A stretch of 64,000 nt of DNA from Leptospira congkakensis (GCF_004770265.1 NZ_RQGQ01000011.1:1-64000); one strand, 5' to 3'. Positions 38,319 through 48,082 are shown, counted from the stretch's first letter. Notes: generated from the letters alone by a model not told the origin. Numbers and translations are program-made.

Positions 38319-39275
38319 ATGAAATCTTTCTTTAACTTTTTAAAATACATATCATTTTTATCCGTTTTTGTTACACCCAGTATTTACGCACAACAAGCTT
38401 GGGCACCATACGAAAGACAACTTTGGGTACGGCCTGTTTTCATTCACTCTGAATACGACAGTGCATTCCTAGCCGGACAAAAAGCAAAATACGATGATAA
38501 CGTTCGTTTGTCGGTTGCTAACTTAGCCCTAGAATACGGAATCACAGATCGCCTAACCGCAGATTTTACATTTGGGTTTGGAAAATTAGGTCGACATCGA
38601 GTTTTTAATCGGTATTTGGGTTTACAACAAACTCCCGATGTTCCCGATAAATATGGATTTATGGACACAAGATTTGGAATCCGTTACAAAATTTTGGACG
38701 AATTCGATTCTAAATACCGTTGGATGCCAACCATCTCACTTCGTATCGGAGGGATCAAACGAGGAGATTACGATAGAAACCCTCAGTCCCTGGGTGACGG
38801 TGCCAGTGGTGGAGAGGTGAATCTTTATTTAGCTAAAGATTTTGGAGTCTGGGGATTAGGAGGACTTGGTGAATTTTCCTACCGAAAAAGAGAAAACCCA
38901 GTTCCTGATGATATCTTGTATTACTCAGCCTTTTACAAACGTTTTTTTGAATCTGTGTTTCTGACAGTTGGTCTCCGTGGACAAGTAGGGCAAGGTGGTT
39001 ATGCTTATGCCGATCCAAGGCAACAACCACCATGGAACATGACTCGTTTCCCGCAGCCATCAGTTTACGGAGTGAATCCTTATGATGTTTACGTACAAAA
39101 TGAACGTCCAGCTTGGGGAAGAAAAGAGGATTTTCATAACGCGGAAGTCGGCTTAAGTTACCAAGATAGTTTTGGGAACTTCTACACTCTATTCTATTCA
39201 GAAACAATCGCAGGTTATAACACTGCTAGATTAAAAACTGTGGGATTTGCAGCAACACTTCCATACAATCTTTGA
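38319..39275 (+). CDS. Outer membrane beta-barrel protein
   Basis: A 318-residue exported protein with signal peptide ending SIYAQQA. The body has many alternating strands (RLSVANLALEYGITDRLTADFTFGFG, FGIRYKILDEF, EVGLSYQDSFGNFYTLFYSE) and ends in LPYNL, consistent with a barrel of 12 or more strands. No family recognised. It sits between the small secreted protein and rhodanese-like copy 2 with gaps of 3 and 10 bases, so it is in the same operon and may be the outer membrane partner of those proteins. Confidence 0.78.
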   Translation: MKSFFNFLKYISFLSVFVTPSIYAQQAWAPYERQLWVRPVFIHSEYDSAFLAGQKAKYDDNVRLSVANLALEYGITDRLTADFTFGFGKLGRHRVFNRYLGLQQTPDVPDKYGFMDTRFGIRYKILDEFDSKYRWMPTISLRIGGIKRGDYDRNPQSLGDGASGGEVNLYLAKDFGVWGLGGLGEFSYRKRENPVPDDILYYSAFYKRFFESVFLTVGLRGQVGQGGYAYADPRQQPPWNMTRFPQPSVYGVNPYDVYVQNERPAWGRKEDFHNAEVGLSYQDSFGNFYTLFYSETIAGYNTARLKTVGFAATLPYNL

Positions 39276-39285
39276 GGGTAATCCA

Positions 39286-40737
39286 ATGAAATTTAAATAT
39301 TTAACATTAATTAGTCTAATTTTCATTCAAATGTTTGGTTGTAAAGGTCTACCGGAATATTTATTCCTACCACAGAGTATGAAATTGGATCTTACTCCAT
39401 TTTTATTCCGTGTTTATTCTCCAGCAGAACTGGCAACCCTTTCCAACTCGGATTTTAATTTGAACGATAGTGGGCTTATCACATCGACAAAGTTTTCACG
39501 TTTTTTGTCTAATTGGACAAATAACCATCCAGCAGAGGTTTCTGGAAATTTAGTAATTTTCCAAATTCAAACTTCTGGATCTGCTAGCGGACGTTACGTG
39601 TTCTTTGATGGGAAAAAGACCTTTTCTTATCCTATCGCCAATCTTCCGGATCTCTTAACAGAAACTAGAGATGATGGTGTTTTGGCAGTGGATGGGATTG
39701 TTCCAAAAGGAAAAAAGATTACTGACTTTTTGGCGATTTATGGAGTCGATCCGACAATTGATTATGTTGTGTTTGCCCAAGATACGTCTTCTCTTGCCAA
39801 TCTTTCTTCTGCAACTTTTGCTTATTACTCTCTTCTTTATTGGGGATTTCCAAAGGAAAGACTAGCAATTCTGAACGGTTCTATTGCTGATTTAACTGCG
39901 GCCAATCTTTTGTTTACAACTCCCTCTTATACTTATGTAAATAGCAATCGATCAGGGAATATTAAAACCTTGTATCGGGATCATACTGTTTTACAACTAA
40001 CGATTGGAGATGTCATACATTCTATTAAAAATGGGAACACTAATTTCGAAGAAGTAGATCCGGTTCCTTCTGAAGGCTTTTATATAATCGATGGAAGACC
40101 AAATGCATCTTATACGGGAACAGCCAACTCAACAGCAGCCGGTTCCAAGTATGCAAACTGCACAACAAAAACAAATTCAACATTTGTGAGTAATACTTGT
40201 GTGACTACTTTTGAAGGAAGGATCAAATCTGCATCCAATTTGATACCAACAGATTTGTATGATGGAACAACCTTCCAATTCAAATCTTTCAGCCAACTCC
40301 AAACCTATCTGAATAATACGGGATACCAATCCGGAAAACAGATTTATGTATATGGAGAAGATGCAACCAAAGGATCTTTAGTATGGTTTATTTTACACCA
40401 AGTTCTTGGGAAACCAACTAGACTATACGAAGGTGGTTGGAAACAATATGGTGCCCTTGGATTAAAAACTCCTTCCTCTGGATCAAGTCCAAGTGCCATC
40501 AGCCAACCTGCTTCCTATTGGAGAACAGATATTGCAACTCTTTCTGAAAATAATACTTCAAACGCAGATGCCAATATTCCTAACTACCAACTCGATGTTG
40601 CCAGACAGTATGTCAAAAGTTCAAATAAACTTCGAACGGAAGACAAAGCATTTTTAAGAGGATCTTCTTCTGCAGCAGCCTCTGGTGGCGGTGGCGGCGC
40701 ACCTACTGGCGGCGGAGGAAATGCTTGCGGAGGTTAG
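39286..40737 (+). CDS. Rhodanese-like lipoprotein without catalytic Cys, Gly/Cys tail (copy 2)
   Basis: From ATG 39286 (GAGGG upstream) this 483-residue lipoprotein has a signal ending QMFGC. It keeps the copy 1 framework: SPAELATLSNSDFNLNDSGL, ITDFLAIYGVDPTIDYVVFAQ, LLYWGFPKERLAILNGS, FEGRIKSASNLIPTDL and LYEGGWKQYGAL. The active loop CRTNNRS of copy 1 is replaced by YGEDATKGSL, so sulfurtransfer by the usual mechanism is lost. After EDKAF (from 452) comes a unique tail of Ser/Ala, then Gly5 and Gly4 runs and NACGG, with Cys481 near the end. It could be a binding subunit. Confidence 0.82.
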   Translation: MKFKYLTLISLIFIQMFGCKGLPEYLFLPQSMKLDLTPFLFRVYSPAELATLSNSDFNLNDSGLITSTKFSRFLSNWTNNHPAEVSGNLVIFQIQTSGSASGRYVFFDGKKTFSYPIANLPDLLTETRDDGVLAVDGIVPKGKKITDFLAIYGVDPTIDYVVFAQDTSSLANLSSATFAYYSLLYWGFPKERLAILNGSIADLTAANLLFTTPSYTYVNSNRSGNIKTLYRDHTVLQLTIGDVIHSIKNGNTNFEEVDPVPSEGFYIIDGRPNASYTGTANSTAAGSKYANCTTKTNSTFVSNTCVTTFEGRIKSASNLIPTDLYDGTTFQFKSFSQLQTYLNNTGYQSGKQIYVYGEDATKGSLVWFILHQVLGKPTRLYEGGWKQYGALGLKTPSSGSSPSAISQPASYWRTDIATLSENNTSNADANIPNYQLDVARQYVKSSNKLRTEDKAFLRGSSSAAASGGGGGAPTGGGGNACGG

Positions 40738-40761
40738 TCAATTAAATAGAATCTACTTACT

Positions 40762-41976
40762 GTGAGATTCCAAACATTTCAACTTACGAACATTCTTTTT
40801 CTTTTTTTCATGTTCGTAAGTTGTTCTGATTCTAATTTTTTACAATCACATTGGAATCATCCAATACCAGAACAAGGAGTTCCCCCTTCCCATTTTTCCT
40901 CCCTAGAAAAAAACTTGGACCCATCATCTTGTGCCACTTGTCATAAAGTTCAGTTTCAGAATTGGGAAAAAAGTTTCCATGCAGGTTCGATCAGTAGTGG
41001 TTTTTTATGGCAGAAGGAAATCTTAACCAAAGAAGAATTCAGGTCTTGTTTCAATTGCCACTCTCCCTTAGCTGAAACTAAATCCGAACTTGATTCGGAA
41101 TATCAAACGAGTGGAATTCTCAATTCAAAATCTCATAATTTTCCAGAAGGGATAGAAAATCCATCCATACTATGTGCCTCTTGCCATATCCGAAATCAAA
41201 TCCGATTTGGCCCTCCTCCCAGAAAAAATCCAAACAAAGAAATCACCACTGGACAACTTCCACATAACGGTTATGTTGCGAAGATGGAATTTGAAACTTC
41301 AGAGTTTTGTAAGTCTTGTCATGAAAGCAAAGAAGAAGGGATTCAACTGAATGGAAAACGAATGATGGAAGTTTACAGTGAATGGAAAATGAGTCCTTTT
41401 GCCAAAGAAGGAATCCAATGCCAAAACTGTCATATGCCAGATAGAGAACATTCCTGGAAGGGGATCCATGATAAAACTTTTGTACAAAATGCATTGTTAC
41501 CAAGTTGGGAAATTAAAGAAAAAAATGGCGAATACCAAATACGAGCGGAACTGAAGAGTATTGGTGTCGGTCATGAATTTCCTACATATATCGTTCCTAA
41601 AGTTTACTTACGTTTTTATGCTATTTTCAAAAATAATAAAACCCCAATCCTTTTAGAAGAATCGACAGTCGGAAGAGTTGTGAATACAAGTCTCACCGAA
41701 GAATATTTAGATACTAGGATCAAACCGAAAAATTCACATTTTGTTTGGTTTAACTACAAACCAAACAAAGAATTGATTCAGGAATTTTTGTGGGAAATAG
41801 AAGTGGATCCGGACGAACAATATGTTCGCACATTCGAAGAACAGTTAACGACCAAAGGCCCGATACTTTCTGTGCATGCTAAAAAGTTATTACAAGAGTC
41901 CTTATATGAAAAAAAGAACTCTCGTTATATACTTTTTACTTTGAATTGGAAAGTGCCTGTTTCACTTCCAAAATAA
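40762..41976 (+). CDS. Pentaheme cytochrome c lipoprotein
   Basis: A 404-residue protein starting at GTG 40762. The signal ends FMFVSC, so Cys21 is probably lipidated. Five CXXCH sites: CATCH at 57-61, then CFNCH, CASCH, CKSCH and CQNCH. FQNWEKSFHAGSI after the first site parallels the cytochrome at 31517, and both have a haem-free C-terminal half, so they are paralogues with different anchors. It follows rhodanese-like copy 2 by 24 bases. Its 3' end overlaps the convergent metZ gene by 41 bases. Confidence 0.9.
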   Translation: MRFQTFQLTNILFLFFMFVSCSDSNFLQSHWNHPIPEQGVPPSHFSSLEKNLDPSSCATCHKVQFQNWEKSFHAGSISSGFLWQKEILTKEEFRSCFNCHSPLAETKSELDSEYQTSGILNSKSHNFPEGIENPSILCASCHIRNQIRFGPPPRKNPNKEITTGQLPHNGYVAKMEFETSEFCKSCHESKEEGIQLNGKRMMEVYSEWKMSPFAKEGIQCQNCHMPDREHSWKGIHDKTFVQNALLPSWEIKEKNGEYQIRAELKSIGVGHEFPTYIVPKVYLRFYAIFKNNKTPILLEESTVGRVVNTSLTEEYLDTRIKPKNSHFVWFNYKPNKELIQEFLWEIEVDPDEQYVRTFEEQLTTKGPILSVHAKKLLQESLYEKKNSRYILFTLNWKVPVSLPK

Positions 41977-43120
41977 TATCATCAATATGTTCTAAACCGA
42001 CGGAAACACGGATCAGACCAGGCAAAATACCAACAGCAGCTCTTTCTTCTTCTGTTAATTTAGAATGAGTAGTGGAAGTTGGATGAGTCACGGTGGTTCT
42101 AGTATCACCTAAGTTAGCAGTTAGAGAAAACCATTGTAAAGCATCTAAAAACTTTCTTGCTCTTTCTACTCCACCTTTAATGACAAAAGATACAATTCCC
42201 CCGCCAGATTTCATTTGTTTTTTTGCAATCGCATAACCAGGGTCATTTGGCAGAAATGGATATCGAACAAGTTCCACATCGGTAGACTCAGCCAAAAATT
42301 CAGCTAACTTGATTGCATTTTCAGAATGTCTGTCCATTCTCACCGCTAGTGTCTCCAAACTTTTGGAAATAATCCAAGCATTCATGGGAGATAATGATGG
42401 TCCTGTGTTACGAGCCATGTAACGAATGGGTTGGATGAATTCTTTTTTTCCTAAAATAATACCAGCAATCACCCGACCTTGACCATCTAAGTATTTCGTT
42501 GCGGAATGAATGACTATGTCAGCACCAAAATCAGCAGGCCTTTGGATATACGGAGAGCAAAAACAATTATCAACAATCAAAATGGCTTTTTTCTTTTTAC
42601 AAAGCGAAGCTACCCAAGCCAAATCAACAATATCAAGTCCTGGATTAGAAGGTGTTTCAATATACACGATTTTTGTATTTTCCTGAAAAGCCGCTTCCCA
42701 TAACTCAGGTTTGTTGATATCTACATAGGTCGTTGTCACACCAAACCTTGGTAAAATATTTGCAAATATTTGATGAGTTGATCCAAAAATAGCACGAGCC
42801 GATACGATATGATCACCAGATTTGATAAGTCCAAACACAGAAGTAAACACAGCAGACATTCCAGAGGCAGTGGCGATTCCATCCTCAGTGTGCTCGAGAG
42901 AACACATTTTTTCGATTAGCTCAGTAGTATTCGGATTGGAAAATCTAGTGTATTGGTTCCCAGTAACCTCTTCTGCAAAGAGGGCTCTCGCATGTTCCGC
43001 ATCATCAAAAACAAAACTAGATGTTAAAAAGAGCGGGGTGGAATGTTCTTTTTCCCCGGTTCGTTTGGTTTGGATGCGAATGGCGTCAGTTTCAAAGTGT
43101 TCAAACATATCTTCTACCAA
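41936..43120 (-). CDS. metZ: O-succinylhomoserine sulfhydrylase-like PLP enzyme
   Basis: A 394-residue Cys/Met metabolism PLP enzyme: YTRFSNPNTTELIEKMCSLE, ASGMSAVFTSVFGLIKSGDH, the cofactor Asp in LIVDNCFCSPYIQRP, and the Schiff-base Lys in HSATKYLDGQGRV. These fit MetZ, which makes homocysteine from O-succinylhomoserine and sulfide; cystathionine gamma-synthase or a lyase cannot be excluded by eye. The start may be TTG 43120 or ATG 43108; GGAGG lies upstream. It requires sulfide, which may matter given the rhodanese genes next to it. Confidence 0.87.
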   Translation of the reverse strand: MVEDMFEHFETDAIRIQTKRTGEKEHSTPLFLTSSFVFDDAEHARALFAEEVTGNQYTRFSNPNTTELIEKMCSLEHTEDGIATASGMSAVFTSVFGLIKSGDHIVSARAIFGSTHQIFANILPRFGVTTTYVDINKPELWEAAFQENTKIVYIETPSNPGLDIVDLAWVASLCKKKKAILIVDNCFCSPYIQRPADFGADIVIHSATKYLDGQGRVIAGIILGKKEFIQPIRYMARNTGPSLSPMNAWIISKSLETLAVRMDRHSENAIKLAEFLAESTDVELVRYPFLPNDPGYAIAKKQMKSGGGIVSFVIKGGVERARKFLDALQWFSLTANLGDTRTTVTHPTSTTHSKLTEEERAAVGILPGLIRVSVGLEHIDDIILEVKQALSNSK

Positions 43121-43159
43121 GGTCGGTAATGAACCTCCGAATTCATCATTTTTTTTGGA

Positions 43160-43205
43160 AAATATCTGCTATAGAATCGGAATTAAACCAATATAACAGA
43201 TATTT
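43160..43205. promoter_or_regulatory. Long AT-rich hairpin between the ABC ATPase gene and metZ
   Basis: AAATATCTGCTATA (43160-43173) and TATAACAGATATTT (43192-43205) form a 14-base-pair stem with one mismatch and an 18-base loop. It begins at the ATPase stop codon and lies 40 bases before metZ. There is no T run after it in the minus direction, so it may be an operator, a processing site or an mRNA-stabilising structure. Confidence 0.5.
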
Positions 43206-43873
43206 CAGGAAATTTCTGCAATTTTCCCGTCCACCATATGGACACGACGGCTAGCTAGTCCCGCATAATCAGGGTCATGTGTTACAAACAAAATTGTGGT
43301 TCCATCCTCCTTATTGATACGTTTAAAAATATCCATCACCTTATCTCCGTTATTCGTATCAAGATTCCCCGTTGGTTCATCAGCAAAAAGGAATTTGGGT
43401 TTCTGAATCAGAGCCCTTGCTATCGCAACCCTTTGCCCTTCACCACCAGACATCTGACTTGGGAATTTATCCTTACAGTGCAAAACAGAAAAACTTTCCA
43501 TCAAGTGAAGAGCATACTCTTCCATCATTTTATGGGTTCCGGTTTTTCTTGCTGGCATGGTGATATTTTCGAGCCCAGTAAGTTCAGGGAGTAAATAATG
43601 AAATTGAAAGACGAATCCAATAGATAAATTTCTTAAACTATGGATCTCTTTACTTCCCATTCCCAAAAGAGAACTTCCCCCTAATTTCACTTCGCCACTT
43701 GTTGGATTGTCAAGGCCACTGACGATATAAAGGAGTGTTGATTTTCCTGATCCAGACTTTCCAGTCAGCGCAACAAAATCACCCATTTGAATTTCTAAGG
43801 AAACATCCTTAAGTATATCTTGCGGTGGAACTCCAAAGGATTTACAAATATGTTTGGCTTCGATTCCTAACAT
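43205..43873 (-). CDS. ABC transporter ATPase (MacB/LolD type)
   Basis: A 222-residue ATPase: Walker A GKSGSGKST near residue 38, signature MSGGEGQRVAIARAL (Met and Glu instead of the common Leu and Gln), Walker [13 protein letters not shown], and switch His in VTHDPDY. It pairs with the FtsX-like permease whose stop overlaps its start and with the adaptor upstream, giving a MacAB-like export or lipoprotein-handling system. Substrate unknown. Confidence 0.9.
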   Translation of the reverse strand: MLGIEAKHICKSFGVPPQDILKDVSLEIQMGDFVALTGKSGSGKSTLLYIVSGLDNPTSGEVKLGGSSLLGMGSKEIHSLRNLSIGFVFQFHYLLPELTGLENITMPARKTGTHKMMEEYALHLMESFSVLHCKDKFPSQMSGGEGQRVAIARALIQKPKFLFADEPTGNLDTNNGDKVMDIFKRINKEDGTTILFVTHDPDYAGLASRRVHMVDGKIAEIS

Positions 43874-45126
43874 TATGTTGCTCCTCGAATGATATCAACA
43901 GGCGAAAGATGACTGGCCATCCGAGCAGGAATGTAACTCGCAATTGATGCACTAAGAACTGCGATAAAAAATCCTTTTACATAAATCATCCAGTCCCAGG
44001 ATATCATCATGGTTTTCATAAGGGCTTTCGAATTTTGTTTCGGATCTCCAATGGGTATTCCATCAATATAATAACATCCGAGAATTCCAACAAATATACC
44101 AATAATAGCGCCAAGGGTTCCTAAAAACAAACCTTGAAAAATAAAAAGTTGAATTGTATCCTTTTCATCAAAACCAATAGAACGAAGAATTGCCACTTCC
44201 TTTTTCTTCTGGTTTACCACCATATTCAAAATATTATAAATTCCGAAAGCAACAACGAGGATGATGGTAAAGGTTGTTGAATTTCGAACAATGTCTTGCG
44301 TTTTAAAAACTTGTAAAATACTCGCATTCACTTCATCCCAACTTTCCACCTTGTCTTTGCTAAAGTATCGTAAATCTTCGGCAATTTCAGCAGCAACTCG
44401 GATGTCTTTAATTTTAACAATGATTTGCGAAATTTCACCACTTGATTTTGTAATACTTTGGACGGAAGATAAAGAGGAGTATACAGTCACTTCATCGATG
44501 AGCCGATTTCCTGTGCTCAAAATTCCAACAACTTTTACAGGGATCAAGTCAGTACCAGGAATGTACACAGAGATTGTATCTCCCATTTTGGCACCAAGTT
44601 TATTTAAGACTCCTTCCCCCATGATCACAAGGGATGTTCCACGAGATAAATCAGACAAACTCCCTTCGACAATATAATCACTTAGGTTTGTTACTTTAGG
44701 TTGGATATTGGGATCAACACCGACAAATCTTGCTGGTGCAGCAGTTTTTCCATTCACAAAAATAACTTCTTTCGATAGTTGAGGTGCAAAAGATAAAATT
44801 CTATGATCATTAGAAAGTTTATCCATCCAACCAATCACATTCGTTAATCTAGAATTATCGGTTCGGCCCGAAGGAGGAGACAACCATCTCACTATCTTAC
44901 CTTGAAAAAAAACATCTTCAAAAGTTCGTTCGGTAACAAGTTCGTCCTTAGGAGAAATTTTAATTTGTCCATCGGAATTCACCAATTGATCCGTGATTAC
45001 TGCTTGGAATCCTAACATAATTCCCGAAAAAACAATATAACCAGCCGTTCCTAGAACTATCCCAATCAATGTTAGAATCGATTGTTGTGGTCTCGATAAA
45101 ATTTGTCTAAACGCAAGGAATAACAT
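43873..45126 (-). CDS. FtsX/MacB-type ABC transporter permease
   Basis: A 417-residue permease with one N-terminal helix (ILTLIGIVLGTAGYIVFSGIM), a large periplasmic domain (about 45-270) and three C-terminal helices, the last near SIASYIPARMASHLSPVDIIRG, typical of MacB/LolE. The periplasmic part has the usual MacB_PCD pattern (LVIMGEGVLNKLGAKMGDTI). It overlaps the ATPase start and follows the adaptor by one base. Confidence 0.9.
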   Translation of the reverse strand: MLFLAFRQILSRPQQSILTLIGIVLGTAGYIVFSGIMLGFQAVITDQLVNSDGQIKISPKDELVTERTFEDVFFQGKIVRWLSPPSGRTDNSRLTNVIGWMDKLSNDHRILSFAPQLSKEVIFVNGKTAAPARFVGVDPNIQPKVTNLSDYIVEGSLSDLSRGTSLVIMGEGVLNKLGAKMGDTISVYIPGTDLIPVKVVGILSTGNRLIDEVTVYSSLSSVQSITKSSGEISQIIVKIKDIRVAAEIAEDLRYFSKDKVESWDEVNASILQVFKTQDIVRNSTTFTIILVVAFGIYNILNMVVNQKKKEVAILRSIGFDEKDTIQLFIFQGLFLGTLGAIIGIFVGILGCYYIDGIPIGDPKQNSKALMKTMMISWDWMIYVKGFFIAVLSASIASYIPARMASHLSPVDIIRGAT

Positions 45127-45127
45127 T

Positions 45128-45898
45128 TTAGTTTTTAACCAATACTTCGTCGCCTTCTTTCAAATCTCCTTGTATAAGTTCACCAAACTCTGAATTAATG
45201 GCTCCTATCCGAATTTCAATTTTATCTTTGTTTCCATCGCGAAACCTTGTAATTTTCCCTCTATCAACGGAAACTAGTGGAACGAGTACAACATTTTCTT
45301 TAGAAGAAACTTCGATAGCAACATCCGTTGTCATATCAGGTAAAATACCTTCTGGTAGTTCATCTGCTTCGATTCGGACTAAAAATTGTCCATTGGAAGG
45401 ATAAATCCTTTCGACTTTTCCTTTATACACATTTCCCCTGATCGATTCAAAACTCAGTTGAACTTGCATTCCAGGTTTCACTCTTAATGCCGATTCTTGA
45501 TCCAGAGATACGGAAATATAAACAGACTTTAAATTTTGAATTTCTAATAAAGGAAGACCTGGCATAGCCGTTTCATTTTTTGCCACATTCAGTTTGGTTA
45601 AGGTTCCATCTAACGGAGAACGAAAAGTAATCCCTGAATCGTTAGTCAGAAGGGCTTGGCCTTTTTTTACCGTTTGCCCCTCCTCTACAAAAATCTCTCG
45701 GACAGAGGCGGCGATTCCAAATTTTAGAATGAAATTATCGACTGGTTTTACCGTACCCAAAGCGTAGACAGCTTCCACAAGGGATCCTCTTTCGACTAAC
45801 ACTCGACTCGTCCTTGAAGTTCGAGATAGAAAGAAAAAAACCGATATTAGAATGATTACAATGACAGAGCCAAAAAGATATAGTTTCTTACGATCCAT
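45128..45898 (-). CDS. Periplasmic adaptor protein (MacA/HlyD family)
   Basis: A 256-residue membrane fusion protein with an N-terminal anchor helix (residues 6-25) and a lipoyl-like hairpin: VEEGQTVKKGQALLTND, SPLDGTLTKLNVAKNETAMPG. The helical hairpin is very short or missing, as in compact adaptors. A barrel follows (LRVKPGMQVQLSFESIRGN, LPDMTTDVAIEV). It would link the inner membrane ABC pump to the outer membrane. First gene of the three-gene operon. Confidence 0.88.
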   Translation of the reverse strand: MDRKKLYLFGSVIVIILISVFFFLSRTSRTSRVLVERGSLVEAVYALGTVKPVDNFILKFGIAASVREIFVEEGQTVKKGQALLTNDSGITFRSPLDGTLTKLNVAKNETAMPGLPLLEIQNLKSVYISVSLDQESALRVKPGMQVQLSFESIRGNVYKGKVERIYPSNGQFLVRIEADELPEGILPDMTTDVAIEVSSKENVVLVPLVSVDRGKITRFRDGNKDKIEIRIGAINSEFGELIQGDLKEGDEVLVKN

Positions 45899-46013
45899 GA
45901 TGACCTATTAGCCAGTGATCGAAAAGTTTTGAAAATTCTTTTTCTACAGATTTTTTTCTGAAAAAAAGGATTTCGTTAAATAAAATATCTTTTAAATGAT
46001 TTTTTAGAACTAA

Positions 46014-47306
46014 CTAAAGAGAAAGTCCGAATACAAACTCACCTTCTCTATCTTTGGCGGGTTTATATTCCAAACACCTAACATCTACAAATTGGCCTTT
46101 TTGAAGAGTATCAAAAGAAAAAGAATCAGCCAGTCTACCTTTGAGATAATTATCAGTCACAAACCTTCCATCACTTTCGAGGATGGCTTCGTATGTTTTC
46201 CCAATGACAGTTTCTGCATATTTGGTATGAAGTTCCGAACTGAGTGACATCAAATCTAAAACGCGACGTTTTTTCTCATCTCCTGGGATGGGATCTCCAA
46301 AAGATTCGGCACTGGTGCCTTTTCTAACTGAATAGGGAAATACATGGAGTTTTGCAAATCCAAGCTCTACTAACAATTGTTTTGTTTCCTGGAACTCAAC
46401 TTCTGATTCGGAAGGAAAACCAACAATCACATCAGTTCCGAGGAATAAATTCGGAAGTTTTTCTTTGGCTAGTTCGATTCTTGTGCGAAAAGCATCGGGA
46501 TGATAGGTTCTTTTCATATCTTTTAAAATTTTACGACTTCCACTTTGAATCGGAATGTGTAAAAATTTACAGAACCTAGGATGTTTCATTAAATCTAGTA
46601 ATCCAGATCCTACGTCAGGTGGTTCAATGGAAGATAAACGAATTCTAGAATATTCTAAGATTTTTAGAATATCTTCTAGAAGATTTAAAAAACCTTTTTC
46701 CCCATTTTCTAACCGGTACCATCCCAGATTTACACCTGTTAGCTGGATTTCACCAACCCCATTGTCTTGGAGATATCTAACTTGGTCTAAAACATCGTTA
46801 TAATTTCTGCTAACCCCAAGGCCTCTTGCGGCAGGAATTTTGCAATAAGAACATTTTCTGTTACATCCGTCTTGGATTTTTAAATAGGCACGGGTGTGAC
46901 CTTCTGGTAATACATCGGAATAAGAAAAACGATCGAAGGAAAGGTTGTTTGTTTCAATTTTTTTACCTTCCCAATCTTCTAGGATTTTATACGGGAGAGA
47001 ACTTTTTTCTGTATTTCCAAATACTCCAAACACACCAGGAATATTTTGTAAAATTTCCTTATCCGTTTCCGCATAACATCCAGTCACATACACTTTGGCA
47101 CCTGGATTTGTACGAATAGCATTCCGAATAATATTTCTATTTTTTACATCCGCTTTGTTCGTGACCGTACATGTATTCACGACAATGTATTCAGCCTTTT
47201 CCTCCGCTTCTGCCAAGGAAAAACCTTTGTCTTTCAGAACAGAATACATACCGTCGGTTTCAAAAAAATTCAACCGACAACCAAGTGTATGAAACTTAAT
47301 TTTCAC
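46014..47306 (-). CDS. mtaB: tRNA methylthiotransferase MtaB
   Basis: A 430-residue radical SAM methylthiotransferase. The N-terminal UPF0004 domain has [16 protein letters not shown] and [12 protein letters not shown] with TGCYAETD, supplying three Cys for the auxiliary cluster. The radical SAM CxxxCxxC is [11 protein letters not shown] near residue 150. A C-terminal TRAM-like domain follows. The TLGCRLN opening is typical of MtaB, which adds the methylthio group to t6A37 in tRNA. Last gene of a long minus-strand operon; its start overlaps the TPR stop by four bases. Confidence 0.93.
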   Translation of the reverse strand: MKIKFHTLGCRLNFFETDGMYSVLKDKGFSLAEAEEKAEYIVVNTCTVTNKADVKNRNIIRNAIRTNPGAKVYVTGCYAETDKEILQNIPGVFGVFGNTEKSSLPYKILEDWEGKKIETNNLSFDRFSYSDVLPEGHTRAYLKIQDGCNRKCSYCKIPAARGLGVSRNYNDVLDQVRYLQDNGVGEIQLTGVNLGWYRLENGEKGFLNLLEDILKILEYSRIRLSSIEPPDVGSGLLDLMKHPRFCKFLHIPIQSGSRKILKDMKRTYHPDAFRTRIELAKEKLPNLFLGTDVIVGFPSESEVEFQETKQLLVELGFAKLHVFPYSVRKGTSAESFGDPIPGDEKKRRVLDLMSLSSELHTKYAETVIGKTYEAILESDGRFVTDNYLKGRLADSFSFDTLQKGQFVDVRCLEYKPAKDREGEFVFGLSL

Positions 47307-48082
47307 AAGTCGCTGAGTGCTACGATCCGTTTAGAATTTTCTTTGATTGTATTACTTTCCCCATTTAAGTTGGATGCTTTTTGAATGCATTCTTTAGCTT
47401 CCGCCAAATAGGTGTTTGCTTGAGACTTCTTACCCAATTTTTTATTTGTTTTGTAAAGGGATTCTTGAACGAGAGCTAAGTTGTTCCAAATTTCAGGTGA
47501 GTTTTGATTTAAAGAAGAAGCCCAACGCAAACTCACATCAGCTTTGTCATAATTTTTTAGGTTATAATAAATTTTCCCTTCTAACTCTAACATACGAAAG
47601 TCACTAGGACTTCCTGCTTTTGCTTTTTCAATTTGAGAAAGTGCAGTTTTAGAAGCACCTTTTTCAGAAAGTGCTAGTGCGTAAAAATATCTGACTTCTG
47701 GATTTTGTGGGAACAACGGAATTGTTTTTTCAGCAAGCTCAATGGCCGGTTTCCATTTTTTATGACGAGTCAAAATCGCAAGACTACCTTGTAAGAGGTC
47801 TTCGTCGTCGGGTTTACGTTTTCTTGCTTCTAGAATATTTTTATAAGAATTTTCGAAATCATTCAACTTGTCATAGTTAAATGCCAAAAGTGCATAAAAT
47901 TCGTAAGACGACTTTCCATCGGTCAAAAGACTTTTGACAAGTTCAATGGATTTGTTATAATTTTTTACTTTATATTCATCGACAGCCTGAAAGTAAGCAG
48001 AACCAACCTGTTCTTTTTCTTGAGAGTAAAGGGATGTTACGAAAAGACAAGTAATAGCGAAAGCGTAAATCAAATGTTTCAT
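47303..48082 (-). CDS. Exported TPR-repeat protein
   Basis: A 259-residue protein with signal peptide ([19 protein letters not shown]) and about five tetratricopeptide repeats, e.g. [42 protein letters not shown] and [24 protein letters not shown] arrays bind protein partners; here probably in the periplasm. It overlaps mtaB and the upstream hypothetical gene by four bases each. Confidence 0.85.
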   Translation of the reverse strand: MKHLIYAFAITCLFVTSLYSQEKEQVGSAYFQAVDEYKVKNYNKSIELVKSLLTDGKSSYEFYALLAFNYDKLNDFENSYKNILEARKRKPDDEDLLQGSLAILTRHKKWKPAIELAEKTIPLFPQNPEVRYFYALALSEKGASKTALSQIEKAKAGSPSDFRMLELEGKIYYNLKNYDKADVSLRWASSLNQNSPEIWNNLALVQESLYKTNKKLGKKSQANTYLAEAKECIQKASNLNGESNTIKENSKRIVALSDL

